Shown here one piece after another: positions 47,625 to 57,100 of a DNA stretch of 64,000 nt. The position numbers were made by a program, and so were the translations under genes. The DNA is from Oopsacas minuta. Lineage: Eukaryota > Porifera > Hexactinellida > Lyssacinosida > Leucopsacidae. The stretch is taken from NCBI GenBank assembly GCA_024704765.1, contig JAKMXF010000088.1, positions 434,001-498,000 of the forward strand. The letters run 5' to 3'. The notes under the pieces were generated by a model. The model made no database searches. It was not told the origin of the DNA and saw only the letters and a list, made by a program, of their open reading frames with translations. Each line of letters opens with the position of its first letter. The stretch's first letter is position 1.

Positions 47625-48323
47625 CATTCGAACTCCGGTTAATCGAGCCAAAATTGTAAGGTCCCGATGTGACCCTATTAAGCAGAGTCTGCTGTACTTT
47701 GTTATTCAAAGCTCTATTCTGAGTAATCTAATATATTACCCAATTAAAGAACAAGTGATTAAAATACGAGTTATATTTCTGGAAATATACTAATGCAAAT
47801 GATTCAAACCTCAAAACACAATTAATTGAACTTCCTTAAAACTGATCAACAATAATTACGTAATCCCGCCTCCCAGGTCAACACCCAACTCTTTACAAAT
47901 CAGCTGCTATATAGCTAAGTTTGGGTTAGATAATCTTTGATTAAATTACAGTATTGTATATCCATAATTGCAGACTACTGATAGTGATGTCTTCTCATTA
48001 ATTATCAGTAAACCCAGCTTGAAGGATTTGATTAATTATGAACAAAGTAACCACATCAAAAGGTGTGATTATAGTGTCTGTTTGAGAATTGTATAGTTGT
48101 AGTAATTGTATATGCCAATATATGGATATTGCAAAAGTAATTACGGATACGTCTTGGGCGGGATTTTACAGTCGTATGTATATGAATATTGGTAAATCGG
48201 TAAGTATTAGGATGTTGCTGTACCTCTGCGTATATCATATTTTTAAGGGGTTAATTAACTACAAATTCTTACACCTTTTGGTTACATGTACTACGGTCTG
48301 TGTAGATGAAGATTTAATATTAC

Positions 48324-48579
48324 AGTAAACTCCCGTTACATCTAACACGGGTATATCGATATACCCGCTTATATCGATATACCCGCTAATATAGATGTAC
48401 CCGCTTATATCGATATACCCGCTAATATAGATGTACCCGCTTATATCGATATACCCGCTAATATCGAAGTCTAAAATTGTACAAATATGCTCCCAAAGCC
48501 GGAAAAACACCTGAATTAATTTGTTATATTGAAGTAATTATCTCTTGAGCTTCAATATACGTAACAAGAGTTGACTGTG
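48324..48579. repeat. Family-A MITE with internal tandem array
   Basis: CAGTAAACTCCCGTTACATC to AGAGTTGACTGTG. From about 48350 to 48465 the motif GATATACCCGCT(T/A)ATAT is repeated about seven times with alternating variants, so the copy is about 80 bases longer than normal. Confidence 0.85.
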
Positions 48580-48617
48580 CCATGAATAACCTATATCTTT
48601 ATTTGATATTATTTAGC

Positions 48618-49073
48618 ATGCAACCTTGGTGGGTGATCATATTCACCATTTGGTATGTGGTATCTCTGATCTATGTAGGGAAGAGATGTTGGTCTGGGGG
48701 CTTGTTAATAGGTGTTGCTACATGCTGGGGAATAATCGGGGGGACATGGGAACATGTCAAGGCTTATTACTCTGAGTTGGACGCCAGACCTGTGGAAGAC
48801 CGATGGATGCTTGTGGTTTTTGATGGTCCAATAGTACTCGCTTCCTCTTATATGCTCATCAAATTTCTCTTCAATACTCCAGCTTCTAATTTGCTGAAGA
48901 TATTTTTCTTATTTTTAGGTGCGGTATTATTTGCAAGCTTCATAATAACAACTGAAGCTAAACAGGATCTGTATTGGCATATACAACATTCAATGATACA
49001 CTTTGTTACTGCACTACAGTTTGGCGTAATTGCCTATTACTTGGACAGAGACAAGGCTAAGAAAATTAATTAG
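48618..49073 (+). CDS. Small multi-span membrane protein, HxxHxxxH family, copy 1
   Basis: A 151-residue hydrophobic protein with about four or five spans; function unknown. It starts MQPWWVIIFTIWYVVSLIYV, directly after a plausible splice acceptor (TATTTAG), so a leader exon may lie upstream. Shared with copies 2 and 3 are a WG...W-x-H segment (CWGIIGGTWEH), an A-x-NLxKI segment, and DLYWHIQHSMIH, an HxxHxxxH triad in the last span. The histidine pattern recalls the CREST group (ceramidases, PAQR receptors, PGAP6/myomaker), but length and span number do not match known members. It is the most divergent of the three. Confidence 0.72.
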   Translation: MQPWWVIIFTIWYVVSLIYVGKRCWSGGLLIGVATCWGIIGGTWEHVKAYYSELDARPVEDRWMLVVFDGPIVLASSYMLIKFLFNTPASNLLKIFFLFLGAVLFASFIITTEAKQDLYWHIQHSMIHFVTALQFGVIAYYLDRDKAKKIN

Positions 49074-49721
49074 ACTTTTAAGAGATTCTGATTTAATTCT
49101 TGTAATTACTGTAATTGGATTTGGTTGATAAATGTAGATTTATGTCGGGTAGCTGTCATAATTATTTATCAAATTGAATTATAGTCGAACGGATTAATGG
49201 GATATCGGTTAATTGAGTCACTTGTAGAGGAATAGAACTACAGTCAAACCTGCTTAAGGGCACCTGCACATAGCGGCCAGTGGCCACAATTTCTTGTCCC
49301 TTACTGGCGCTAAACTGTCTATAACGGTTCTTTTATCTAACGTCATGTTGTCGGCAAAGATTGCAAATTAGACTTTTTGCAATAGCTATTAATTCCGAAT
49401 TATTCAAACTTCCCAGAATGTTTTCATATCAATCCGTCAGTCAAGAATTCCTTCAATTTCCAATAATGATAATCTATTGAGATTATAATGGCATCTTGAT
49501 GGTTTAATATCAGTGAGACATTCTTATTTGAGATAGCCAAAGACACATCGGTTTTGTCTCACAGATATTAAATACTAAATAGCACCAAATTAACCATTTA
49601 ACAATTCTAATGAATTTTGTCTGTGAATCAATTTCTAAATAAGACAGTATGTTATTTAATCTGGACAATAGTCACAAAGATTTCCTTAAATATCTAAAGT
49701 TCATAAACAACTTTTTGCAAA
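49074..49721. other. Spacer between membrane-protein copies 1 and 2
   Basis: It holds the trailer of copy 1 and the promoter of copy 2. A possible repeat edge occurs near 49240, where CAGTCAAACCTG opens. Nothing else is recognised. Confidence 0.4.
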
Positions 49722-50192
49722 ATGATAGAACAAACGATAGAACCGTGGCTACACGTATTTTCCATCTGGTATGCAATCAGTACCGCGTATACTTTACGGA
49801 AACTTGTTTATGGAGGCGTCCTCGTTGCTGTACTAGGCACATGGGGGTTTTTATCTGATATATGGACACACCTTTCTGTATATATTTATTGGGATCCGGC
49901 TGGTACAGAAATTCCCCTTCCTAAAGTTATATTTTTAGCCCCATTTGCTTTCGCTTTCCTACATCTATATTACCAGCTATGTGCTAATACGTATGCGACG
50001 AATTTAACAAAGATTCTCTTGGCTTTATTCTTCATTGTCGGTAATGTAACATTCACTCCAGCTGATGATTCACTGAAGGATATATACTGGCATTATAATC
50101 ATAGTGTACTTCATGTGATATCTGCAGTTACTGTTGGGGTTGTTGCTCAGCATTTGGATGAACTACGGATGATAAAGGAAAAGATAAACTGA
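49722..50192 (+). CDS. Small multi-span membrane protein, HxxHxxxH family, copy 2
   Basis: A 156-residue single-exon protein. It starts MIEQTIEPWLHVFSIWY and shows TWGFLSDIWTH, YIYWDP, the segment TYATNLTKILLALFFIVGN, and DIYWHYNHSVLH. It closely matches copy 3 and less closely copy 1. The invariant histidines (W-x-H early, HxxHxxxH late) lie at or near membrane faces, so a metal site or hydrolase-like site is conceivable but unproven. It is convergent with copy 3, with a family-E element between them. Confidence 0.8.
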   Translation: MIEQTIEPWLHVFSIWYAISTAYTLRKLVYGGVLVAVLGTWGFLSDIWTHLSVYIYWDPAGTEIPLPKVIFLAPFAFAFLHLYYQLCANTYATNLTKILLALFFIVGNVTFTPADDSLKDIYWHYNHSVLHVISAVTVGVVAQHLDELRMIKEKIN

Positions 50193-50260
50193 TTGTTTTA
50201 GGAGTTAGTGTGTGTATTTATGTATTGGAACATTTTCAAGTTGTGTCATGCTATAAGGCC

Positions 50261-50589
50261 ACTTTGGGTTGGAAACTTGTTTCAGCTCCACCGCCCGCAT
50301 CTGATTTGGCTACCGCGCTAACATTGTCATTATTTCACTATTTACTTAATGTATTTCAACTACAAGGTGTATAAACTGGCTAGTAACACAATAGAAGCAT
50401 CTTTTTCATAGTCTAGCCTATTTTCATATCAAATTTGATTTTAATAATTATAATATTTTTATGAACGAAGTCAATGGACCAATTTCCAGCTGATACCTCA
50501 CAAAATAATGAGATAATGATAATGAACCGCCCGCATGCATGTTCAGGTGGATGTAATGTAGAACTGAAACAAATTTATCATTAACACTG
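50261..50589. repeat. Family-E MITE, distant copy
   Basis: GGAAACTTGTTTCAGCTCCA at the left and AACTGAAACAAATTTATC at the right, between convergent membrane-protein copies 2 and 3. Confidence 0.6.
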
Positions 50590-50709
50590 CGGACACTATT
50601 TAGATAAGAACACTTAACAAACTAAATATATAATAATAGACTTAATACGAATTCCTATACAATAATTATCCGTAAATAATCAAATGTAATTATTTGTTCT
50701 TTTTGTTTA

Positions 50710-51150
50710 TCAATGTATTCCCTTCAAATACTCATCAAATACTCCTACAGTAACTACAGTAATCAGATGGAGTACAGCGTGTCTAGAATGCCAGTATATA
50801 TCCTTTATTGAGTCCTTAGAAGATGGAGTAAATACTGTATTAGCAACAATGAAGAGTAATACCATTAGAACTTTTGTTAAATTCGTCGCATAACTATCCA
50901 TACAGAGCTGATAAAACATGTAGGAGAAGGCGATTATAAACGGGACTAAAAATAAAATTCTAGAGAGGGGAAGTCCACGGCCATCAGGGTCCCAATATAC
51001 GTAAACTGAAGCATGTAGCCAAATATCTGGTATAAATGACCAAGTCCCAAGCACCGCAACAATCCTATCTCTGGAGCATAGTTTCCTTACGGTATACAAA
51101 TTAGTGACTGTATACCAGATTGAAAATATATGTAGCCAAGGTTCTATCAT
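50710..51150 (-). CDS. Small multi-span membrane protein, HxxHxxxH family, copy 3
   Basis: A 146-residue single-exon protein on the minus strand, starting MIEPWLHIFSIWYTV. It shares TWSFIPDIWLH, YVYWDP, SYATNLTKVL and DIYWHSRHAVLH with copy 2. It ends GVFDEYLKGIH, a little before the paralogues, without their lysine-containing tail. It is the only minus-strand gene in the window. It is divergent from the homogentisate dioxygenase gene, with 216 bases between the two start codons. Function unknown. Confidence 0.8.
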   Translation of the reverse strand: MIEPWLHIFSIWYTVTNLYTVRKLCSRDRIVAVLGTWSFIPDIWLHASVYVYWDPDGRGLPLSRILFLVPFIIAFSYMFYQLCMDSYATNLTKVLMVLLFIVANTVFTPSSKDSIKDIYWHSRHAVLHLITVVTVGVFDEYLKGIH

Positions 51151-51265
51151 TTGTAAGTTGGTAGAATGTTTAGGTCTTTTATTTTAATGTGACTACTGCC
51201 TTGAGAAATTTGATAGTGTATGTTTAAGGAAATTGTTCACAGACATTTTAGAAACTAAAGGTATC

Positions 51266-51342
51266 AGTACGATGGGTGCCGTTATAAGAATACCCCTTGG
51301 GAGTAGCAATACATGTTCTTAGAACCGTCATCCACTGTATTT
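51266..51342. repeat. Family-F MITE, short copy in a divergent promoter
   Basis: GATGGGTGCCGTTATAAGAA to TTAGAACCGTCATCCACTG; 77 bases. It lies in the 216-base gap between two divergent start codons and contains a false ATG at 51313. Confidence 0.7.
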
Positions 51343-51366
51343 GTATTTCGTTTCCCTTTATTAGCA

Positions 51367-53671
51367 ATGACTAATCATATAATTGGAGGAACTGCTAAGC
51401 TTTCCTCTTCGGATTTATGGTCTGCTCTTTGCTATCATCCTGGGTTTGGGAGCGATCTCTCTTCCGAGGCTCTCCCCTCCTCTCTCCCTGTTGGACAGAA
51501 TAGTCCCCAGATATGTCCTTATGGATTATACCCCGAGCAGTTGAATGGGGCTGCGTTCACATGCCCCAGAGAGACGAATAAAAGGAGTTGGCTCTATCGT
51601 ATCCGTCCGAGTGCAGTGCATGAGCCTTTCTCTATCTTGAAGGAAGGCACGAGCCAAGACCTGTCAGATAATTGGGACGAAATAGCCCCCAATCCCAATC
51701 AGATTAGATGGAACCCATATCCTCTACCGGATGATAAAGTTAAAATCGACTTCATACAGGTAATCCTGGGCCAGGGATTAGTTTTGACTCTTGGAATTTA
51801 TGGATGTAAACTGGAAATTATTGTAAGAGATTGTTAAGTATGCCATTGCATTATGTCAAATAATTACTCGTTGTTTCATCAAAAGTTCTCTCAAGAAACA
51901 TTCACACTTCGATTGGAGTATTACCCACATTTTTGCATGTAGGGTCTTCACACATTGGGTGGGGCAGGAGATACCAGATCAAGACATGGAATGGCTATAC
52001 ATATATATGCTTGTAACGCTAGTATGGTAGATAGGTGTATGTATAACAGCGATGGAGACTTCCTTATTGTGCCGCAGTTAGGGGCTCTGAAGATTACAAC
52101 TGAATTCGGTAGAATATTAGTACAGCCGAATGAGATTTGTGTGATACAGCAAGGAATGAGGTGAGATAATTTAGTGTTCATATATTAGCAAAATCCGCCA
52201 ACAGTGTAATAATAGTAAATTTGAAGATTGTCAAGGAGATCGCCCGCCAAATTACGAGACTGTTAGTATATTTAATATTTGAATATTAATAATTATACAT
52301 ATCTTATTTTGTTACGTATGTTCATATTGGATATTTATATTTAGGTTTTCCATTGAGGTTACTGGACAAACTCGTGGTTATATTCTCGAGGTTTACGACA
52401 CTCATTTCCAGCTCCCAAATCTAGGACCAATTGGTGCAAACGGTTTAGCTGCTCCCAGAGATTTCCTTTCTCCAGCTGCTGCTTTTGAAAACAGAGAAGT
52501 TCCTACAGGATATCATATAATCAGTAAATTCCAGGGGAAGCTCTTCGTTGCTAAGCAATTCCACTCACCTTTTGATGTAGTAGCTTGGCATGGAAATTAT
52601 ACTCCATACAAATATGACTTGAATAGGTTTATGGTTATTAACTCAGTAGCGTTTGATCATGCTGACCCTTCTATATTCACAGTATTGACTTGTCCTTCTC
52701 TAAGACCAGGAGTTGCAATAGCTGACTTTGTTATTTTCCCTCCAAGGTAAACGAATACAGGATAAGTCAACTCCCGTTAAATCGAACACGGGATAGCTCG
52801 AAATACCCGCCTATATTGAAGTCTGAGATTGTACAAATATGTACTCAAACCGTCAAAGTAACATAAAGTTTATCGGTTATAGAAGTATTATCGCAGTCCC
52901 TTGAGCTTCGATATAATGGGAGTTGATTGTATATCGTAATTATATGGAAATTCTATAATCAGATGGATGGTACAAGAGCATACATTCCGTCCTCCTTACT
53001 ATCATCGTAACTGTATGTCAGAGTTCATGGGACTAATCAAGGGTAAGTATGATGCTAAAGAGGAGGGGTTCTCTCCAGGAGGAGGTAGTCTACACTCTAT
53101 GATGACTCCACATGGTGCTGATGCTACTGCTTATGATAATGCTGTTAGTAGGCCCTGTAAACCTGTCAAGTAAGTACAAAAATATATAAATAGGAGTACA
53201 GTGTAACCTCCACTAACCAAGGACGCCGAAAAATACTACCAATTCCCAGTTTGTGGAGGTTTCACTGATCCCCTATTCGCTTATTAGGTATTTAACCATG
53301 GATGTTGGATTGAATTTGTCTGCTCAGATGTTGTTCTAGGTCATTTTGAGGCACTATTCGCTTGATTGGAGGGGATTTGGGTATAACACAAAATGAATTA
53401 ATCCTCCATCCATGGTACATATCTAATAGACCATTTTTGTCAGAATATTTTTCTACATTTCCCTAAATAACTTAATTATAGGCTTGAAGACACTATGGCA
53501 TTCATGTTTGAGTCATCACTTAGCCTAGCACTAACTAAATGGGGAGATGATAACAGTCTTAAGTCTATGGATTATTGGAAATGTTGGCAACCTCTAAAAT
53601 CCAATTTCAATCCTGACTGGAAGCCTTCAGTACTACAGGACAGAGAGATTTCAAGTTCTCTACTCACATAA
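51367..53671 (+). CDS. HGD: Homogentisate 1,2-dioxygenase
   Basis: Opens the aromatic ring of homogentisate to maleylacetoacetate in tyrosine and phenylalanine breakdown, using Fe(II) and O2. Five exons (51367-51759, 51943-52160, 52345-52746, 52963-53169, 53482-53671) encode 469 residues; human has 445. Iron ligands are present at the expected spacing: His352 and Glu358 in [10 protein letters not shown], and His388 in MTPHG. The catalytic histidine in AFDHADPS is at about 309. I chose the start at 51367 over the ATG at 51313 because the latter lies inside a repeat element. The N-terminus carries about 15 extra residues before YHPGFGSD. Vertebrate HGD has many more introns. Confidence 0.96.
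52766..52932. repeat. Family-A MITE, reversed
   Basis: 167 of the 216 bases of HGD intron 3. Confidence 0.8.
53199..53269. repeat. Family-B MITE, short form
   Basis: 71 bases, both ends present (CAGTGTAACCTCCAC and GTGGAGGTTTCACTG), in HGD intron 4. Confidence 0.7.
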
Positions 53672-54139
53672 ACTCTAATTATTGATAGCAACTTGCATCC
53701 CTTATGTTTAGTATATTTATAGACTGTATCACTTGAGATTATAATCTAATTATTGTGTAGATTGACGTATGTTAGGCCGTACTTACGTACGTTTCCGCAA
53801 TCCTGAAAATCTTAAAATTTATAGTCTTCAACGGCTAGATAGGTGTAATAGGAAATTCCGTTACATCTCTTATACGTATATGTTTTCGCGCTGAAGTTCT
53901 CACATTATGAGATTAAAGACACCAAATTTGGCATGTGTCTCGCAGTGACATCTAGTTGTGCACCTGACATTTTAATTCGTTCGATTTATTTTTCACTTCG
54001 TTTCTTGGGGCGTACTAGAGATCCCAGAGCGATGAGGCAACTGCCTCTCCTGCCTCAATGGTAGTTACGCTCTAAGTTTCCAGGAGTTCCCCGTTTGTGT
54101 AGTTACACTGTATGATCTAATCTACATAATTCCTAGCGA
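53672..54139. other. Spacer, HGD to calpain-15 gene
   Basis: It holds the HGD trailer and a degenerate family-B element (53977-54112) that ends 27 bases before the calpain start codon. No other gene is seen. Confidence 0.5.
53977..54112. repeat. Family-B MITE with insertion
   Basis: TTTTTCACTTCGTTTCTTGG on the left and CCCGTTTGTGTAGTTACACTG on the right. It ends 27 bases before the calpain start codon. Confidence 0.55.
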
Positions 54140-57100
54140 ATGGATCCGCAAGAACAATACAAATCTCTACAGCAATGGCAATGCTATTTCTGTAAGAACT
54201 TTAACACACTATTTGAGAAATACTGCAGTGACTGTAATACACCTATTGGCACCAGCTGTCCAGTTATAGACCAACCTATTCAAGTGCCGAATGATAAGAA
54301 ATTCGCTCCATCTTTCTCGAATCCTTTTTTCCATGGTTCAAGTACAGATAGTCCATTACCATATAATCCTGCGTTTAACCCGTCGCCAGAAGATCAGAAC
54401 TCTTTTATAGTTATTGACAGAGCTTCTGAGACTGTGGAACCTGTTTTTGCAGTCCCTGAGGGATTTGTGCCTCGTAAAGAGACTCTTGATGGTAATTTAT
54501 CTATACGTACAGTCAACTCCTGTTATATGTAACACGGATATATCAAATACCCGCTTCTATCGAAGTCTGAAATAGTACAGATATGACCACATATTTCTTC
54601 GGATATTTCGAAGTAATTATCTCGGTCCCTTAAGCTTTGATATAACAGGAATTGACTGTGCCTAGTTATTACAAGTAGCTTCAGTGAAAAGTGTACCCAA
54701 ATGCTGAATTGTCTCCGCAGGATTTTCAGCTACATATTTCTGCTAACTATCATACACATATTAAAATATAGGTCCATCAATATGTATCCCCATACACTCT
54801 GCTCCTACAGCTTACTTAGGGGAGGATAAACTATTTGAAAGTATCCTGCATAATCCTGTACCATATGGAGATGATGACACCGATCTTCCACCTCCTCCTC
54901 GTCCCTCTAATCCTACTAGACATCTTGAGGATTCTATAGATTATCAATCTGAGTATGATTATTCATTTATGGAGAGACAACAAATAGAACAGTTACAATC
55001 TATACAAGCATTTATTACTAGTTCTATGGTATGTAAAAGTTTTGGTTTTTGAACTATGCGCCAGTACTCGTTGGTATAGCGTAATCTCCACAAACAGGGC
55101 AGCCAAAATGCTACCCTGCTTCTGCAAAATTCCTCGTTTGTGGAGGTTCATGTATGGGACTAGGAATTCGCTTTTTATTTTTTACTCCGTTTCCATAAGT
55201 TCCCCGTTTCTCCAGGCTCCGTTTGTGTTGTTACTGTATTTACACATCTACAGGTATCAAAGCCAGAACCTCCTCCTGATCATCAAGATAGTGAAGAGTT
55301 TAGATTCTCACTAACAGCTTCTGCTAAAGAAGAAGCTAGACAGATATTCTATCCTCCAACAGATCAAATATATGATCCTCAAATACCTGCCGCCATGTAT
55401 CGATCACTAGATAGCAGTACACAGAGAGAAGTATGATTATATACATTCAACTCCTGTTATATCCGACCTCAGGGGACCGTGATACTTACTTCGATATAAC
55501 CCGATGAAATATATATGTTACTTTGGCGGTTTGGGACCATATTTGTACAATTTAAGACTTCAATATAAGCGAGTATTTCTATATATCCATGTTAGATATA
55601 ACGGAAGTTGATTGTATATTTTACTTCGCTTAATAGAACCACTGTTTAATCTGGTCAGAATGTCCTAATCGCGAAAAATATAACTTCAGATGAGTACTCA
55701 TTTCGACGATTCCTTTCTCAGATTATTGTCAATTTCTTTTGAAACTCATTTCTTTCATTCTAGGAAAATTGGTTGAAAGAACTATCAGAGCCTTACTCAG
55801 TTAATCCTATCCCTATCCCAGCTAATCTATTCCCCGACGACCCCCCCGTACCCTCTCCTAGAAAAATAAAAACTACTCCGATTCCTGCCCCCAGGCGAGC
55901 ACCTCAGTCTTCTCTCGCACCCTCTCTACCACCTTCTGAACCGCCTAAGACAGGTCCTCCTTCCCCCTCTAAGACCAAATCTGTTCTGCAAACAGATAAA
56001 ATAATCGTTACAACCTCACAAGAGGAAATTAAACTCGATGAAATAATTGCGTTTTTGAAAGAACAAAAAGTGAACTTTATTGATCCTTCTTTCTTCCCTT
56101 CTCCACGTAGTCTATTTATAAACCCTAAGACTCAGGATAAGGATAAATTACGGAAGGTAAGACCTAGCATATTGTAATTAGAAATTGGTATTTGTACTTT
56201 CAATTACTATTAATGTTGATAAATGTGCCATGGATGATATATTGGTGGAAAAATGATACATACTGTAATCTAAATGCTATCCCGTTTCCTTGTTTCTGCC
56301 CCGCTTGTAGAGGTTCATTTATAAGGGACTAGGAATTCCCTCAAAATTTTTCACTCTGTTTCCAGAAGTTCCTCGTTTCCACAGGCCCGTTTGTAGAGGT
56401 TTACTGTTATATCTTCATAGATAACTTGGCTACGTCCAGGAGATATCAGAACAAAATCGTGTCGTAAAGCTAAATGGACCGTGTTTAACCATCCGAACCC
56501 TGCTGACGTGTATCAAGGGGGACTAGGAAATTGCTGGTTCCTGTCAGCTCTATCTGTAGTAGCTGAGAAGGAGAAGCTGATTGATAATCTTATTATTACT
56601 AAAGAGTTTAATCCACAAGGAATTTATCAGGTACAGTTAACTCCTGTTATATCGAAGCTCAAGGAACCGCGATAATTATTTCGATAGGACCGATAAAATT
56701 ATGTTACTTGAACGGTTTGGAACCATATCTGTACAATTACAGTCTTTGATATAAGCGGGCGTTTCGATATAGTAACGAGAGGTGTTTTATCAAAGTGAAT
56801 TCATTAACTTTTCATAGATTTACAAATATGTTACACTAGATTTGCCTGTGTATGTGTGGGAAATGGGAGATTGTAACCATTGATGATTCGTTTCCTTGCC
56901 GCAGCGATTACAGAACTCAGCTATACTCAGAGGCTGTCAGAAATCAGTTATGGGTATGTCTTATTGAGAAAGCTGCTGCTAAGCTCTACGGTTGTTATGA
57001 AGCCTTGAATAGTGGTACTCTGTTAGAGGGATTATCTACACTAACTGGAGCTCCTTGCGAGGCAAGTTAATTACGTCATTTATAAATACTGAATTCATTC

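Larger units (their letters stand above)
47339..48617. other. Spacer after the RADIL-like gene
   Basis: It contains a poly(A) signal, a truncated family-B element (47520-47624) and a pogo-like fragment after it. An orphan exon-like frame lies at about 47973-48100, and an expanded family-A element at 48324-48579. A possible non-coding leader exon for the next gene ends at a GT donor near 48199. Confidence 0.45.

Noticed and set aside
47520-47793. 86-codon frame beginning MGLGILLYIF
   Set aside because: It is built from a family-B element and a pogo-like fragment.
48259-48510. Minus-strand frame with repeated SGYIDISGYIYI units
   Set aside because: It is the translation of the tandem array inside a family-A MITE, not a protein gene.
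51313-51366. Upstream in-frame ATG for HGD
   Set aside because: It lies at a family-F repeat element, and the added residues have no counterpart in other HGD proteins. The ATG at 51367 is preferred.
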